Assembly (NCBI GenBank): GCA_905178155.1
Contig: CAJINV010000004.1
Coordinates: 2,916,460-2,980,459, forward strand
Length of the DNA stretch: 64,000 nucleotides
Source: Amoebophrya sp. A120
Taxonomy: Eukaryota > Sar > Dinophyceae > Syndiniales > Amoebophryaceae
Reading direction: 5' to 3'
Part shown: positions 1 to 11,752 of the stretch, in pieces
Layout of the letters: the number at the start of each line of letters is the position of its first letter
Numbering within the stretch: position 1 is the stretch's first letter
The notes under the pieces: generated by a model
The model's database searches: none
Seen by the model: the letters and a program-made list of their open reading frames with translations, nothing else
Told to the model about the DNA's origin: nothing
Position numbers and translations under genes: made by a program

Positions 1-2407
1 GGAGGGGAATGGTGGTGGGCGAGTTTTTACTCCTGTTGTTCCAACAACTTCATTCTCTTCAGGACCTTGCTGTTCCCACCCTGTTCCCGACAGGTACTCG
101 TCGAGTTTCGGCTGAAATTCCGCTTCCCAGCGGGTTTTCTGAACTTGGGGCTGCTGGTGCGCGGTTAGAGGTGGTTCTTCTTGCTTTTCGACGTTTTGGT
201 CGTCATTTTCAGCCGCCGGTGGACACTGCAGCATGTGCGCCGCGTCGTTTTCGCCCCAGTTGTGCGGGAATCCGGAGCCGATGTGCTTCCACTTGGCCGC
301 GAAGAAAGAGGTCAAGCCTGTGTCCTTAATCGCCTGCATGACGCCGGGAAAATAGAAGTCGTGGAAGATCAGCGTGTGGACGCAGCACGCCAGCTTCGAC
401 AGCACTGCGTTAATGTCGAATAGCACCGCCGCGTGATCGTGCAGGGCGTCGATGAAGACGACGTCGATTCGGGTCGAGGAGAGCGCTAGCGGCCACGTGG
501 CCCCCTCCTGATACAGGTCGAAGTTGAGCTTCAACAGATTCGGGTAGTTCGGCACCACCAGTTTGGTCAGCTGCGTCCGCTTCTCGATGCAGATCACCCG
601 GTGGAAGAGCTTTACACGGATTTATCATTGTACAGGCGGCAGGGACGAGGAACAAAGGTGCTTTCACTGGTGGCGGTTGAGAATTTGATAATATCGATGT
701 GAATGTACTACCTACGCTACAACTAAATGCAGAAAATACACACAAGTCAGGTCGTCTACCAGGGGGCCCCCAGGGCTCCTTCTCAACTCAATGCGAAAGT
801 GAGCAAGTCAGTACCCACATTGCCCTTGTTACCGAAGCTTCTGCGAAAAAAGAAGCAACAATGCTCCTCACACCGCCACGATCGCTGAGCTTTATTAGAT
901 GAAGGCTCTAGAAGCCAGGTGCGTTCTCCATGACACTGAAGAAGCCGCCGATCTTATCAACGCTATTTTGGATTCGATAATACACGTCGCAATTTTTCCA
1001 TGACGCCTGGCAGGATTTTCATTTGCGTTTCTTACAGTATCCGCGTGGTTTCTCCGCTGGCGCATCCCAATTCCAGAATGGTCTCGTTTTGTCGCCGGCC
1101 GAGAGGTATGCGTTGCAAATAACTATGCCTGGTGGACCTGCTGAAAAAGTCGGAATTGTCTTACTCGTCTGGCACTCCAGGGAAATCGGTACTGCATGAG
1201 TGACTAAGACCCCAGCAGCTTCATTTGTCATGCAAAAACGCAGTTACCATCTGTAAATTGTAGAGCGCATGACCACCACAGAGGGTCCACCGACAAACAT
1301 GTCATGCAGCGTGGCTGCAGTGAGGAGTAGCGCTTCCTTCATGCAAACTGCAACTTCCGCATCACAAATTAGCTCGCTCCAGACGGTCGAGACATATATC
1401 TATTTGCGATGGATAAAACGGAAATGTTTGATCAGGTCGTGGTGGAGCTTGGAGTATCCCGTGCGAAAGCAATGTCGCGCGTGTTGTAATCCTCAGCATC
1501 ACAAATTTTATTTTTCTCAATTTGTCATGTTGACCGAGCTTAAATTTCAACTTGCAATGCCAATGCAGTTACGACTAGCGCAGACTTGTTCTACTTTTGC
1601 AATTCGTATGGACGTGGTCAACGTTTGATTCGCCTGCCGGTCGGAAAACGTGCTGTACGTTTCAAACCGAGCGGAGCCGTCCCCGTCTTCCGCGTCACCA
1701 GCAGGAAGAGTGCTTTTCTCTGGAAGATGTTGAGCAAACACGCCGGCATAGCGGAACTCCGGGAACTGCGGTCCAAAGAGTTCTGTTTCGTTCTGCAGGA
1801 ATTGCGCTGCGTGCACAATCCGCTCGTCTGCTTCATCGGGTGGACGAGGTGACGCAGGCATATGCATACCTTCGTCGTCGAACACGGCCGCGTGTTGCCG
1901 CGGTTCGGTCCTGTGCCCGTTCGTCGCCTTAACAACCCGCTCTCGAACCGAGTCACTTCCCACTGCCCGCGGTCTGCGAAACGGGTAGCGCCCGATCGAC
2001 ACACCCACCTGGCTCCGGCAGAAACCACGTCCGGGGTAATAGCCGGGCCTCAAGGTGTTCGTCGCTGAGCTCTGTCGGCAGAACAGGTTGGCGTGTGAGG
2101 GAAGCACATCGTGGTGGTAGCACATTTCCGACCGTTGGCGCGGCGCATCCAAGAGTCCGGGGTTGCTGGAAATGGAAATGCCGGGTGGCTCTTGATCGTT
2201 CCGCAGAGTCCAAAATGATGACGAACCTCCAGCAGCAGCTGCTCTTGTGAAAAGGAAAGAACTGAAGAGTGTGCCCCTGTACATGTACTCCACGTCGGAA
2301 AACAGGTAGTGCTTGCACCAACTATTTAGGACGATACTCACGGAAATGAGGAAAGACGACGCGCGCATGATTTTAAAAGAATGAGGGTTGACCGCGTCGA
2401 GTCGCAT
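1..2407 (-). CDS. Class I SAM-dependent methyltransferase with N-terminal signal/anchor (partial, runs off left edge)
   Basis: Exons are 1609-2407, 1416-1449, 1035-1101 and 1-609 (continuing beyond base 1). The ATG at 2407 gives a hydrophobic N-terminus (FLISVSIVLNSW near residue 20), so a secretory signal or type II anchor is likely. Exons 1 to 3 join in frame across two introner elements and give methyltransferase motif I, TILELGCASGETTRIL. Exon 4 continues as LFHRVICIEK (motif II-like acidic position), then VVFIDALHDH and HDFYFPGV, as in Methyltransf_24-type enzymes. The substrate is unknown. The last intron (610-1034) is unresolved: a GTAAGA sits at its 5' end, but a strict GT-AG join does not keep the frame, and CTG|TAAG to AAAG|CTC does. 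Residues about 40-230 are family-unlike low-complexity sequence. The enzyme class is well supported; the specific reaction cannot be read from sequence. Confidence 0.7.
1107..1415. mobile_element. Introner element (309 bp) in methyltransferase gene
   Basis: The ends are imperfect inverted repeats: TATGCGTTGCAAATAA on the plus strand against TATCCATCGCAAATAG on the minus strand. The flanking 5-mers are AGAGG (1102-1106) and AAACG (1416-1420), a degenerate duplication with 3 of 5 matching. Removing the element plus one 5-mer joins ...KHFRF to GRRQNETILELG in frame. It carries internal GCATGACAAAT and TTGCAAAT words typical of the other elements. Confidence 0.65.
1455..1608. mobile_element. Introner element (154 bp) in methyltransferase gene
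   Basis: The element begins TATCCCGTGCGAAAGC and ends (minus-strand reading) TACGAATTGCAAAAG. The flanking 5-mers are TGGAG (1450-1454) and TGGAC (1609-1613), one mismatch. Excision with one 5-mer joins ...TLTTS to KLHHDLIKHF in frame. It contains the words GCATCACAAATT and ATTTGTCATG. Confidence 0.7.
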
Positions 2408-3107
2408 CTTGGCGTGCGGTGTGGTTCAAACGACACTCAAGATAGAATACGAGTGGACAGGGGACAACAGCACTAGAAATTACCAAAAATGTCGTAAATA
2501 ATTGTGCTAGTTCACGACCAAAAATACAACTATGGATACGAATTGATCGTGGTGCAAGGAGAACGAAGAGTATCATCCCAATCTAGACGAAGCAAAGAAC
2601 CAACAGGAAGAGGTAAAGAAAATAAAATATCAACGTGCCGAATGCGAATTTACGTTTAGCATCTACTTCTACGAAAGCCAAATAAAAAACGCCTAGAATA
2701 GGATATGATATCAGCCTGCTAAACCTCGCCCGGTTGGCCGTAACAAACTTCAGACTAAACCCTATCATAACAGATCTGTCCCTTCGGATTTTGATTTCAA
2801 TGTCTGCCAATTGATAAGAACAAAAAAATAAGGATCGCGGCGCTTACCAGAAGACAATCTCCTGTCAGAACGATGATTACGACATAAAAGCGGCTCCGCA
2901 GAGGCAGAAGTGAAAGTCCTAGGCGTCCTAATAAAAGCACGTAAACACATGGTTCACAAAAATAAAAATAATGAGCGACAGGAACACAAAAATAATGCAT
3001 GAGTTGCAGGAAAAGGCCCTCCAGATGAATCGGGACCACTCAAACAAGAACTAAATAACAACAGCCACGAAGGTGCCTGGTCACAAACATCCACACATTC
3101 ATGCTTC

Positions 3108-3600
3108 ACTGGGCCGGCCGGGGGGCCAGCCACTGCTAGCTAGCCGCGCGCGCGCGGCCCGCCGGCTGCTGCTTCGGGGCACGCAAATTAATGGCCACGC
3201 CCACGGACGAAGCCAGGCGCCTCGGGCATTTCCTGCACAAAGCGACCGGGCAAAGGGCGCCCGGCCGGCGCCCGCGCGCTCCATTCGTAGACGAGACAAA
3301 CACAGCGCCGCCCGGCTACGGGAGACGGCACAGGCAGCCGCAGCGAGCGAAATAATGGCGACCACCACCGAGGGGGTGCGCGCGCAGGACTGCCGGCGCG
3401 CGTAATAGGCCGGGGGCTGCCAAGAACCATGGCGCTGGACCAGCCTACCCAACCAGCCCCGGCGCTGACTGCTCCTGCGCGGGCGAGGTCACCGCCCCCG
3501 CCCCCGGCCCAGCTGTCTGGATGCATTACGCCGGCGCGGCCGCGCGCACATGGGGCGCGGAAGCGCTCGCATCACTGACGCGCAGCGCGTTGATTCTCGA
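3108..3600. other. GC-rich island A
   Basis: An abrupt change from roughly half-GC DNA to about 70 percent GC (visual estimate), rich in CpG, GCGCGC, GCCGGC and GGCC words. It contains GCTAGC/CTAGCTAG near the left edge. Six-frame openness is a by-product of the low stop-codon density, so I call no gene. Confidence 0.6.
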
Positions 3601-4904
3601 GTCGCTGACGCCGATCTCTTGCCTCACGCGCCACGACTTGCGCCGGAGGTGGTGTCGCTGACTGCATTCGCCCCCGACCACGCTCTTGCATCTCTTCGAA
3701 GATCAGGCTCGTCCCGATTTCAGTTTCAACTTCCCACGCGAGGCACTCGACCACTCTGAAGCCCCACAATCTCCGGACCACGGGACTGATGACTCGGCTC
3801 TCGACGAAGAGACCTGGTGATGTCGTTGTGTTTATCAATGAAGAAACTCCTCATGATCACGGACAGGTGGGATCTTTCTTTTTGATGCATGTAAAAGATA
3901 TGAAGGCGCAATCATAATACGCAATCGCTCCTCGCGAAAAACATCTGCTTCAGCATCAACAAAACTACGAAACGGTGGTAGTTCTAGTCGTACCGTCTGC
4001 CAATTTTCTGTCAACACTGCGCGCTGCGTAGAGGAGGGCTGGCATACGTGGTACGAAAAAGGTCAACTTAACTCCCGGACGAATGACCTTTTTTTTTTTA
4101 GGTGTTTTTGTGTTATACGATATTCAATGACTCCCTACCATCTCTCGTCGTCATCAGTAAATCCATCACTCTCGTCGTCTCATGCTCCCCATCTCCTTTG
4201 ATTGTAGTGGTCAATTATCGTGGCAACCTCTGCCGTGGACGAATGAAAACTCCAATGCTAGCTTTCAGGAGATAGAGATAATAATAAGTGAAATATAATT
4301 GCGCACGACATGTGCGCTGGTGGTTCGCTACTGGCCACACGACCTACGCCAGAGTTAACTGCTCGCTCTCGTGGCCGACAGGTATACATGCGATGCCGAT
4401 CAACACAAAGATAAAGAAGCAAATATAAATGGCAATGACGTAACTCTTACGCAACGTCCACTGTAAAAAGCGCCTCTCATAGTTTCTTTTTGGTTCACTC
4501 CATCCCTCGGCTGCTCAAGATGGGACTGCCCATCGCTATCGCTTTAAGAAGGAAGCCTGCCAGGACTGGGGTCCTTTAAGAAGCCTGCGGGCTATATCAT
4601 ATCAGATCTATGTTGAAGTTAATCTTAATTTGCTCAATGATGAAAAAGAATACTAAGGACCGCGCTGAACCAACGACGACCACAATAACAGGCTGTAGTA
4701 GACACGAACATCGAGGAAGGAATAGACACGAACAAGGAAGGTCGAGGCCGAGTGCCTGATCACCAGAAGGCGTCGCTGCTCGGCTGAGTGCGTACAAAGG
4801 TGCCACTGCGGGCCGCACGCAGTCTGTATTTATAGCACCTCCTCTGCAACCACGGCGAAAACAAGGTAAATACCCACCGATCCTCCACCGACGGATGGGG
4901 CTGC

Positions 4905-5345
4905 TAGCTGCAGCGAGCTGCGGAGCGCCTACGTGGCGGGCCCCGGGGCCAAGTGGCCCGCGCTAGCGGGCATGGGGGCAAAAAAATGGGCGATGTCCCT
5001 GGCGGGCAAAACCCCATCTGGCACGCAATCCAGGGTGGGCAGGCTCGTGCACGGTCCCGCCACGGGGCTACCGAAGCTGCCGGGGGCGGGCCCGGGCGGC
5101 CCTTCCGGGTGTTGGCCCCGACATCGCCCGGCCATTGCCGGGGGCCCATTCAAACGGCCCGCGCGCGGCGGAACGAAGCGGGCCAGAAGCAAGGCCGGCG
5201 CCCGGCGGCCTGGGGCCGGCCAAATGCAAAAAATAAGCGGCCCGGGCTAGGGCGCACGGCACAGACAGAGACGGCGCGCGCGGCCCGCCTATAGGCATCA
5301 ACGAAGGAACGCGGCGCGTGCGCGGTCGATGGAGTCGGCGCCGCT
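4905..5345. other. GC-rich island B
   Basis: Same character as the island at 3.1 kb: dense GGGCCC, GGCCGGCC, GCGCGC and CGCTAGCG words, with a few oligo-A interruptions (AAAAAA next to TGGGCG or TAAGCGG). No protein-like frame stands out on either strand. Confidence 0.6.
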
Positions 5346-6964
5346 CCTTGTTAGCGCCCGCCCCAGAAAGCTCGATGCTTCGCAGCGTAGTGCTCCAAGG
5401 CGGCGCGATGCTCTGCAGGATGGACGACATTCCTCCTCCATTGATTACCATGGCAGCAGAAGTTGGCGCTCAATTGAAAACGAAAGCTGCAAAGCGCTCG
5501 CCTTTTTTGATGTTGAATTGAGGTCGTGCGTGAGTACTGAAGAACCACACTACGTCTACTTGCGACGCAATTGCATCAAGCGCCGTGTCTCTTGTCTTCT
5601 GATTTCTCCGTAGAGAAGAAGTTTCCTCGTAGTGAATGTTGCTGCTTCGTCCTCTTTCGGATTTGAAAAAGAAACCAAGAGCAAAAGCTGGCTGGCCCAA
5701 CATATGGGTGTGGCCACGCCCAAGATCTCTCTCAGACCTACGCTCGCTCCTGCATGGATCTGCATCTTTCTCAGAAAAAACGCTCGAAGGCGTGTAAAGG
5801 TTAAGGTGACATTTGGCCGAAGAACAATCACAGGAACAGTCCGTAGGACTTGGCGAGCGCGAGACTGACCCTGCGCGACTTAGACATGCCAGGCTCCTGC
5901 CGCTCTGCCTTGGTTCAATAGATTCACACAATTTCAATTACCGCATTTTTTCTCAACAAAAGTCTATCTGAGACTTTTTCCCCAACAAAAGTCAATCCCA
6001 GACTTGGCATCCCGCCTTCAAGTTCACTCACGTTTGCAAAATTGCAACTAATAATCAATCCTGCAGTTTTGGCCTCTATCGTACAAGATCAAAATCAAAC
6101 ATGATGAAAACGAAAGGACACCAGTTCGCCCCAGCGAATTAGTTGCCACTGCTTCCTGGAGCGACCAGTGTGCCACCATAGTTCTCCTTAGATAGTGTGT
6201 GAAGACACAGGAATAGAAACGCACTTCATTTTTCACAAACTCAAATTCTGAAAATGGTATAAGGAACAAAAGGAAGTTCTACTATTGCTTTATTATATTG
6301 GTTCATTTCATACTTATTCTTGATCAAATTCAACGCAAAAACAAAATCAGCTATGTGCTCGCTTCTTGCGCCGCACTGTCAAAGTTTCTGATTGTAAGCA
6401 GTTGATGACCAGCGTTAGGTAGTCGCAAAAACAAAATCAAAATCGTGCTTTCAGGTCACGAAAGAAGAATTGGGTCGTAGATCAGTTCAATTCAATTCTA
6501 CACGTTACTTAGCTTGAGTCGGTATAGGGAAGCTTGCCGCACTCAAAGTCGATAAAAACGTGCCTCCTGCGACGCCTGTTTCGATTATTGTTGTGATGAG
6601 TCCGGCAGGAGGAAGTCCGCTTCTTCTAGCGAACCACGAGGTACGTGCCGTCACTTTCTTTTTGAAACCGTAAAAAATCTGCCTGGTTCTGGGAAGATAC
6701 AGAAGACGCATTTTTTTTACCATCTTCGAGGGAGCCCAAAGTATATGCACGTCATACTTCTTTCAGTCATGACTTTATACGAGCAGCTCTTGTGGCGGCT
6801 CTCTAGGTCTACCTTTCTTTTTAAAATACATTTTTTTCTCAAGCCAGAATGGCAGCTACTTTTTTCATTACAACTTCTGCTCTGCATCTTTCCAGCACCA
6901 GACTAGTCGTCTGCAATTGGTAGAAGCGGGTCGCAGGCTTTTCGGATTTTTGGTCGTCCTTCTC

Positions 6965-7440
6965 CTAAGCGTCAATCTCCAGTTTCGTGCGGTCGGAGCG
7001 AAATTGCTCCACCGACGACGCCACGAACCTGCTGAAAACCTGCTCGTCGAGTTTCGTGGCCATGGACACGGTGGGGTCGATGATCAGCTTCTTGGCATTA
7101 CCTGTTTTTCCGTAGTGTATTGTTTGAAAAGGAGTTTCAGGCTCAGATGAGTATTCTCAGACTCGCCGTAGCAGCTAAGCACGCATGTCAAAATACGGCT
7201 CCTGACGATCGCATCACACTCGTCCCGAAACGCATATCATATGACTTACATTTGCGCTCTTTCTTGCGCGGTTGCAAATTGCTTTTACGAATAGCAATAC
7301 CATGCTCCTTTGTAGAAAAGTATCTATGGACATTCAAATGCTATACCGTTTGCCCACAGCTCGTCCAGCTCGGTGAGTTTATTCAACTTCCGAAACGTCC
7401 AGCTCGATACGTTGAATGTCACGTCAAATCTCGCGAGTAA
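6965..7440 (-). CDS. C-terminal part of a small protein of unknown function (two exons resolved)
   Basis: Exons are 7347 to about 7440 and 6965-7101, joined by a canonical GT-AG intron (7102-7346) in matching phase. They read ...FDVTFNVSSWTFRKLNKL, then TELDELWANGNAKKLI, then IDPTVSMATKLDEQ and VEQFRSDRTKLEIDA, with stop TAG at 6965-6967. The charged, amphipathic composition looks like real coding sequence, unlike its surroundings. A further upstream exon may lie near 7700-7775 (minus frame with HLPDAFQFNEATGGVLSGP), and another near 7900-7990, but I could not resolve those junctions. I recognise no family, so the 5' end and function are open. Confidence 0.5.
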
Positions 7441-7775
7441 GGGAGCCGCGGTCTTTACCTTGTTTGTTTTTTTTGGTTGAGGAAACCTTTCTACAGCTGC
7501 AAGCCATGAAGACGTCTGATCAGACCATGCAGAGAAAGTTTTCCAAGACCCCGATGAGGAAGGCAGGCTGACCTCTTCCGACAGCCAGGAGTGATGTCTA
7601 CACGACAGTTGGCATAGATGATGAAAAGCAAATAACAACCAAGAGTTACAGCGATGAAAAACGTATTCGCTTTCAAAAATCAAATTTTTTTTTGCCCCCC
7701 TTGAGGGTGGGTCCAGATAGGACCCCGCCGGTGGCCTCGTTGAACTGGAAGGCGTCGGGCAGGTGAGTCGCGGGA

Positions 7776-9570
7776 CCTTTTTTCGTTACCTGAATTACTG
7801 GAGTATGTTGATGATGTCACTGGAGTTGTCTTATTATCTAGCTAGCTTGTCGCGGTGATAGGTAGGGTAAATTTGAGCTCGCATTTGAAGACGTTTTTTT
7901 GCATAGTCCATTGTTGCCGGCGCCGACGCCCCGGAGCTGCGTATCGTCGTGAGTGGCATGTTGGGCACCACTCCAAACACCAAGCCCCGCAACAGAAATG
8001 AAGAAGGACAAACTCTGGCAGAAGATAGTTGCGGCCTGAGATGAACGGTGGAGACTAGTGGCAGCTGGCGCTCATACAAAAAAGCGACGCTCTTTCACCT
8101 GCCTCGGGTTGTTGCGGTGTGTCCGCCCAATTTTGAACACCTTTGGTCTGGGCCCAGGAAAACAGTTGAACCGGCTCGGGCACGTGTCAAAGACTTGAAA
8201 AAGCTGCAAGGCCACGGCCGGCCTTGGTTTGCGCGCATTTTTTGGCGCAAAACACCCATACGGCCGGGGCGCTTCATAGTGGCCCGCTTCTGAGACGAAA
8301 GCGGCTGGCCGCTAAGTTGGCCGCTATGTCGGCCGGCTAGAGTTCGCCCCTCACGGCCCACCACAGCGCAGGGCCTTTTTTGGGAAATCTGGCGCCAAAT
8401 TTCCAAGCCCCGCGCGGCTTTGGCGCATCACGCATGGCCGAAGAATGTGCCCGGGTCCGCCAGACAATTTCTGCCCGGGCGGATTTGCCAGAGATGGCGC
8501 GGCGAAGGGGGGGCGCGGGAAGACCCCCTACTAGGCGCAGGGGCTTTCCTCATTTGGGGTTCTGGCGCCCCAAGATAAAAGACGCGACAGAGTGGCGCTC
8601 CCGCGGGCGCGCGAGCGGATAGTTTTTCTTATCACCTGTGGCGGCAGTGTTGGCATGCTTTCGCACTACCCCCAACGCGCCGCACCCACCCAAAAAGCGC
8701 TAGCGCGGCCGTTGCCCCGCCTGGGAAAACGGGGGAAAGCGCCTGCGACCGTCCCTCTCCCCGGCCCGCCATGTAAGTCGGGAGCCCCACCAAATGAAAT
8801 GGGCGCAAACTTGGCCAAACAGATTGCGGAGCCGACGGGGCCCGCTGCATGCCTTGAGCAACCGCGGGCGATGCGCTTTTCCGCAAGGCGTTCGCCTTTG
8901 GCAATGGTTGCTCCGAGTAGAGGCCGCATTCGCTCGCCCCTCGGCGGGCAGGTCCGACTGCGAGATGCGCAGTTCCGGGTCGGGCGCGCATGGGCTAGCG
9001 GTGGCGCCGTTTTTTTGCATGCGCCAGAGGGGCAGCCGGCACGCCAACAAGTGCCGCAAGCGGTCGCAAGTCGCTCAAGGCCTGCGGCCTTTCGCCGGGG
9101 GGGAAATAAGTCGCAAGCGCTTGCGCGGCGGGCTGGCTCGCGCGGCCAACCGCCTGGCAGCCACGAAGGCGACACGCAGGCCTTTCAAATACGAAGACAG
9201 ACATGACCGCGATGTGGGCTGCCAAACCGCCGAGATGCCGGGCCAAAGCATTTACCACTTAGGCGGCATCTTTTCACTAGGCTTGGGCGCAGAGCTGTTG
9301 GGTCCGTGGCAATGATTATTTCGGCCTCCCGGGAGCCCGAATAATCCTCGCTCAAGGCGTGCCCTTGACCCTCCTTTATGCCCCCCCCTTGAATACCTTT
9401 TTTTGGCACCCAAAAATCGCGAATACCTTTTTTACAGGAGCGGAAAAAGGTACTCACTCGATTTTTATGCCCCTTCCTATGTGCGGCCAAAGCCCTTCAG
9501 ATGACCGACGCAAATGGCCACGGTTTTGGTCCTTCTGGTGGTCAAGGTTTGGCCATGTCGACTCAGGTTA
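7776..9570. other. Gene-poor stretch dominated by GC-rich island C (about 8085-9330)
   Basis: From about 8085 to 9330 the sequence is CpG-rich and high GC, with words such as CGGCCGGC, GCGCTAGCGCGG and TTTTTTGGCGC. The long frames here (for example 204 codons at 8592-9206) overlap equally long frames on the other strand, as expected for stop-poor GC-rich DNA. From 9330 to 9570 I see nothing convincing. Confidence 0.55.
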
Positions 9571-10880
9571 TCAAAATGTTGCAAAACTCTTTTCCTGGTA
9601 CAAAGATAGCGAGCATCGCCCGAATGCGGTGGCTCGGCGCGCAGATGGTAGTAGGGTGGTTTCCCAAAAGTTCCGGGCTTCTGTTGGCGTGTTTGCATGA
9701 GCTGGCCGCTATCCGGGACAAAAAACGCGCCCACAGTGGGAATTCACGTCGCAGCCTTGTGCATGGGCATTAGCGTCGCAGCTTGAGCATGGCGAATTGA
9801 GTGGATGTGTCATGCAAGGTAGGGAGTTTGTCACGCAATATAGAGGATTTGTAAAAATGCAGGAAATTCGACGCGGTCGCGATTTTGTCATGCAAGGCTT
9901 CATATTTTGGCAATTGCGATGCAGCCACATTGTGGGTTCGTTTTTCCATACGATAGGATATCCACAGTTTGGCGACGTCGTGCAGCTGCTGGCCGTCCAC
10001 CCCGAAGAGGTCGACCCCGAGACGCTTCCACCTAACGAGGACGTCGAGCCGCCGGGGGTCGACGGTCTTTATGCTGCTCCGCCCGACACGGCTACGACGG
10101 TCCGGAGAACCCATTTGCAGCAAGCGCAGGAATGGATGAGGACGAGCAAGGGAATGACCACGCGGAGAACCATGGGAGTGGCAAGCTGTCCGACCTGCAG
10201 ATATGCACGGAAAAACGTCACCCCTGTTGACCAAATTTGTATTGCTGATTTCGTGGCATGGCGCAGATTGCCATGCTGAATTTGTCATGCATGCCGGGGA
10301 GCTGCGACTCCCTATCATCCTGGGCTAAAAATGGTCCCTGCGTTACAGGCTGCACATATCGCGCGTGACAAGTTTTTTGGTATATCTAACTGCGCAAAAG
10401 TGCCGCGGTCTTGCGAAGATTTGTAATGCAGTTTCGGCTCGGTGTGTGAATTTGTCATGCATAACTAAGACGAAAGAGCAATACAAATTTGGCAGGGGGT
10501 GATTCGTTTTTCATGGGATGACGAAGGATCCGGAACCTACAGCGGAGTCTCTTGAATATTTCGAAGGAGTGGGGCACATTCTCGGGGAGCCTATCCATTG
10601 CAAAAGTATCACACCAACATAAATTGCAGCCATGCGTCTACAGATCTGTTGTCCTAACGTACTACGCATCACAAATCCCGGCTGTCTCCTTGAAAAATTT
10701 AATATTGTGTCGCAATTTATAACAGTGCGATATTTTTGCAAAGCATAGAGCCTCTACGCCGCCAATTTCTCCCTTGACAAGCTGCACCTCGCAACGACAT
10801 TCGACGCCGAATATTGAGTCCCGAAGAGATGGCGGGCGTTTCACCGGAACCAGTGGGAGAACTGTTGTCGAGTCTGGGCG
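9571..10880 (-). CDS. Contested locus: probable minus-strand gene interrupted by introner-like insertions
   Basis: One insertion here (10592-10747) is a textbook introner with a perfect 5-bp duplication, so a transcribed gene is likely. Candidate coding pieces on the minus strand are about 10753-10880, 10528-10586, 9966-10196 and 9571-9704. The piece at 9966-10110 reads KTVDPRRLDVLVRWKRLGVD and then VDGQQLHDVAKLW. Removing 9710-9960 extends it to ...NFWETTLLPSARR with stop at 9571. The junction across 10202-10527 gives several alternative frames and I cannot choose between them. A plus-strand frame over 9960-10200 (FGDVVQLLAVHPEEVDPETL) is a serious competitor. No family recognised. Confidence 0.25.
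9710..9960. mobile_element. Candidate introner element (251 bp)
   Basis: The ends form an imperfect inverted repeat (TATCCGGGACAAAAAACG against TATCCTATCGTATGGAAAAACG, each followed by a CCCACA block). The flanks GCCGC and TCCAC match poorly as a duplication. It contains internal GTCATGCAAGG and GTCACGCAAT words like the well-supported elements. Confidence 0.4.
10202..10527. mobile_element. Candidate introner element (about 326 bp)
   Basis: A long terminal inverted repeat: GGAAAAACGTCACCCC followed by CCAAATTTGTATTGC at the left, and GCAATACAAATTTGG with GGGGTGATTCGTTTTTC at the right. The flanking duplication is not clear, so the exact ends are uncertain. Internal AATTTGTCATGCAT words occur twice. 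Confidence 0.45.
10592..10747. mobile_element. Introner element (156 bp), TGCAAAAGTATC family
   Basis: Perfect 5-bp duplication GAGCC at 10587-10591 and 10748-10752. The ends are TATCCATTGCAAAAGTATC on the plus strand and TATGCTTTGCAAAAATATCG on the minus strand. It contains GCATCACAAAT. The host reading frame is uncertain. Confidence 0.7.
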
Positions 10881-11174
10881 TGGTCGATCACTAGCCGCGG
10901 CGCTTCGGACTGGTGCCCAGACCGGATGGCATTGCTGGGAGGCTCCTGTCGCTGATGAGTGTCTACCTGCTGCCGACATCTGTCACAAAACGTCTCAAAT
11001 GCTATCTACTTTACACTAGCTATCACCGCGACAAGCTACATACCTTCATTCGCATTCTCATTCATCACTATCAGGCTACATCTCAAAAAAAAGGAATTGA
11101 TAGGTCGGAGAATCCGGAGCCGCTTGTGGGGCCGCTGAGCCGGGTGACGCGGATGAGGACAGTCGGGCCGGATG

Positions 11175-11240
11175 CTGTAAAGGGGCCTCAAAAAAATTTG
11201 AATTTTGAAAGCGAATACGTTTTTCACCCTTGTAAGAGTG
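11175..11240. repeat. Inverted copy of a segment found at 7645-7705
   Basis: The plus strand here matches the minus strand near 7645-7705 over roughly 55 bases, including AAGCGAATACGTTTTTCA preceded by a T-rich tract and AAGGGG. A second shared block (CTATCACCGCGACAAGCTA at about 11021-11039) matches inverted at about 7843-7862. The order is therefore A-B ... B'-A' around 3.1 kb. Confidence 0.55.
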
Positions 11241-11260
11241 TACCACCGCTTCGGCCGTAA

Positions 11261-11420
11261 CGCCCACTTTTTTGGCGATGGTGGTGCCTGCGGTCGCCGT
11301 CCCGCGCGACGATGCGCGGGGACCGAGGTCTGCTTGAACGCCCACTTCTTTCGCGATGGATGGTGGTGCCTGCGGTCGCCGTCCCGCGCGACGATGCGCG
11401 GAGACCGAGATCTCCTCCCC
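11261..11420. repeat. Tandem duplication of an ~80-bp unit
   Basis: Two adjacent copies start with CGCCCACTT (11261 and 11339) and share the block from GGTGGTGCCTGCGGTCGCC through CGACGATGCGCGG. The second copy has a 4-bp insertion (GATGGATGG for GATGG). No gene is supported here. Confidence 0.75.
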
Positions 11421-11752
11421 TCATATGAAGCCACTCGTCGAACACATCGAATTGCTGGACCGTCCAAGCCCCGTATCAAAGAGAAAACTAAGGAGCATGG
11501 TCCCACGTACAGTCAGTCAACACGATGCTACTAATGGTCCTACAATACAAATTCTGGCACCACTGGCTGCTCTGATACAGAAACAGGCAAAGATATGACA
11601 TGCATGGGCGGAGGAAAAAGCGACCTTCTGTGCCGGCCTAGCAATACTGTTACTGCTGCGACGAGCAAATTAAATGCAAATGGACCGCATGCGAATAAGA
11701 AGGACCACAGACTGACAAAGTGGAAACGGACAGCGGCAGCGCGCTCCTATAG

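Larger units (their letters stand above)
2408..6964. other. Gene-poor stretch between methyltransferase and small gene
   Basis: I find no coding region here that I can support. It holds two GC-rich islands (listed separately), several short hydrophobic minus-strand frames at 2583-3039 that lack an ATG, and an AT-rich segment at about 5900-6960. A frame at 5556-5831 (minus) and a pair of opposing frames at 6505-6750 look mildly protein-like but have no resolvable splice sites. Confidence 0.5.

Noticed and set aside
6505-6750. Opposing frames that both look protein-like (plus strand VDKNVPPATPVSIIVVMSPAGG and a minus-strand frame)
   Set aside because: The plus-strand one ends at a possible GTACGT donor, but it has an in-frame stop next to its only acceptor. 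Neither strand can be preferred, and a plus-strand gene would be an exception in this window.
8592-9315. Frames of 170-204 codons in island C
   Set aside because: Same reasoning: mutually overlapping frames on both strands driven by composition.
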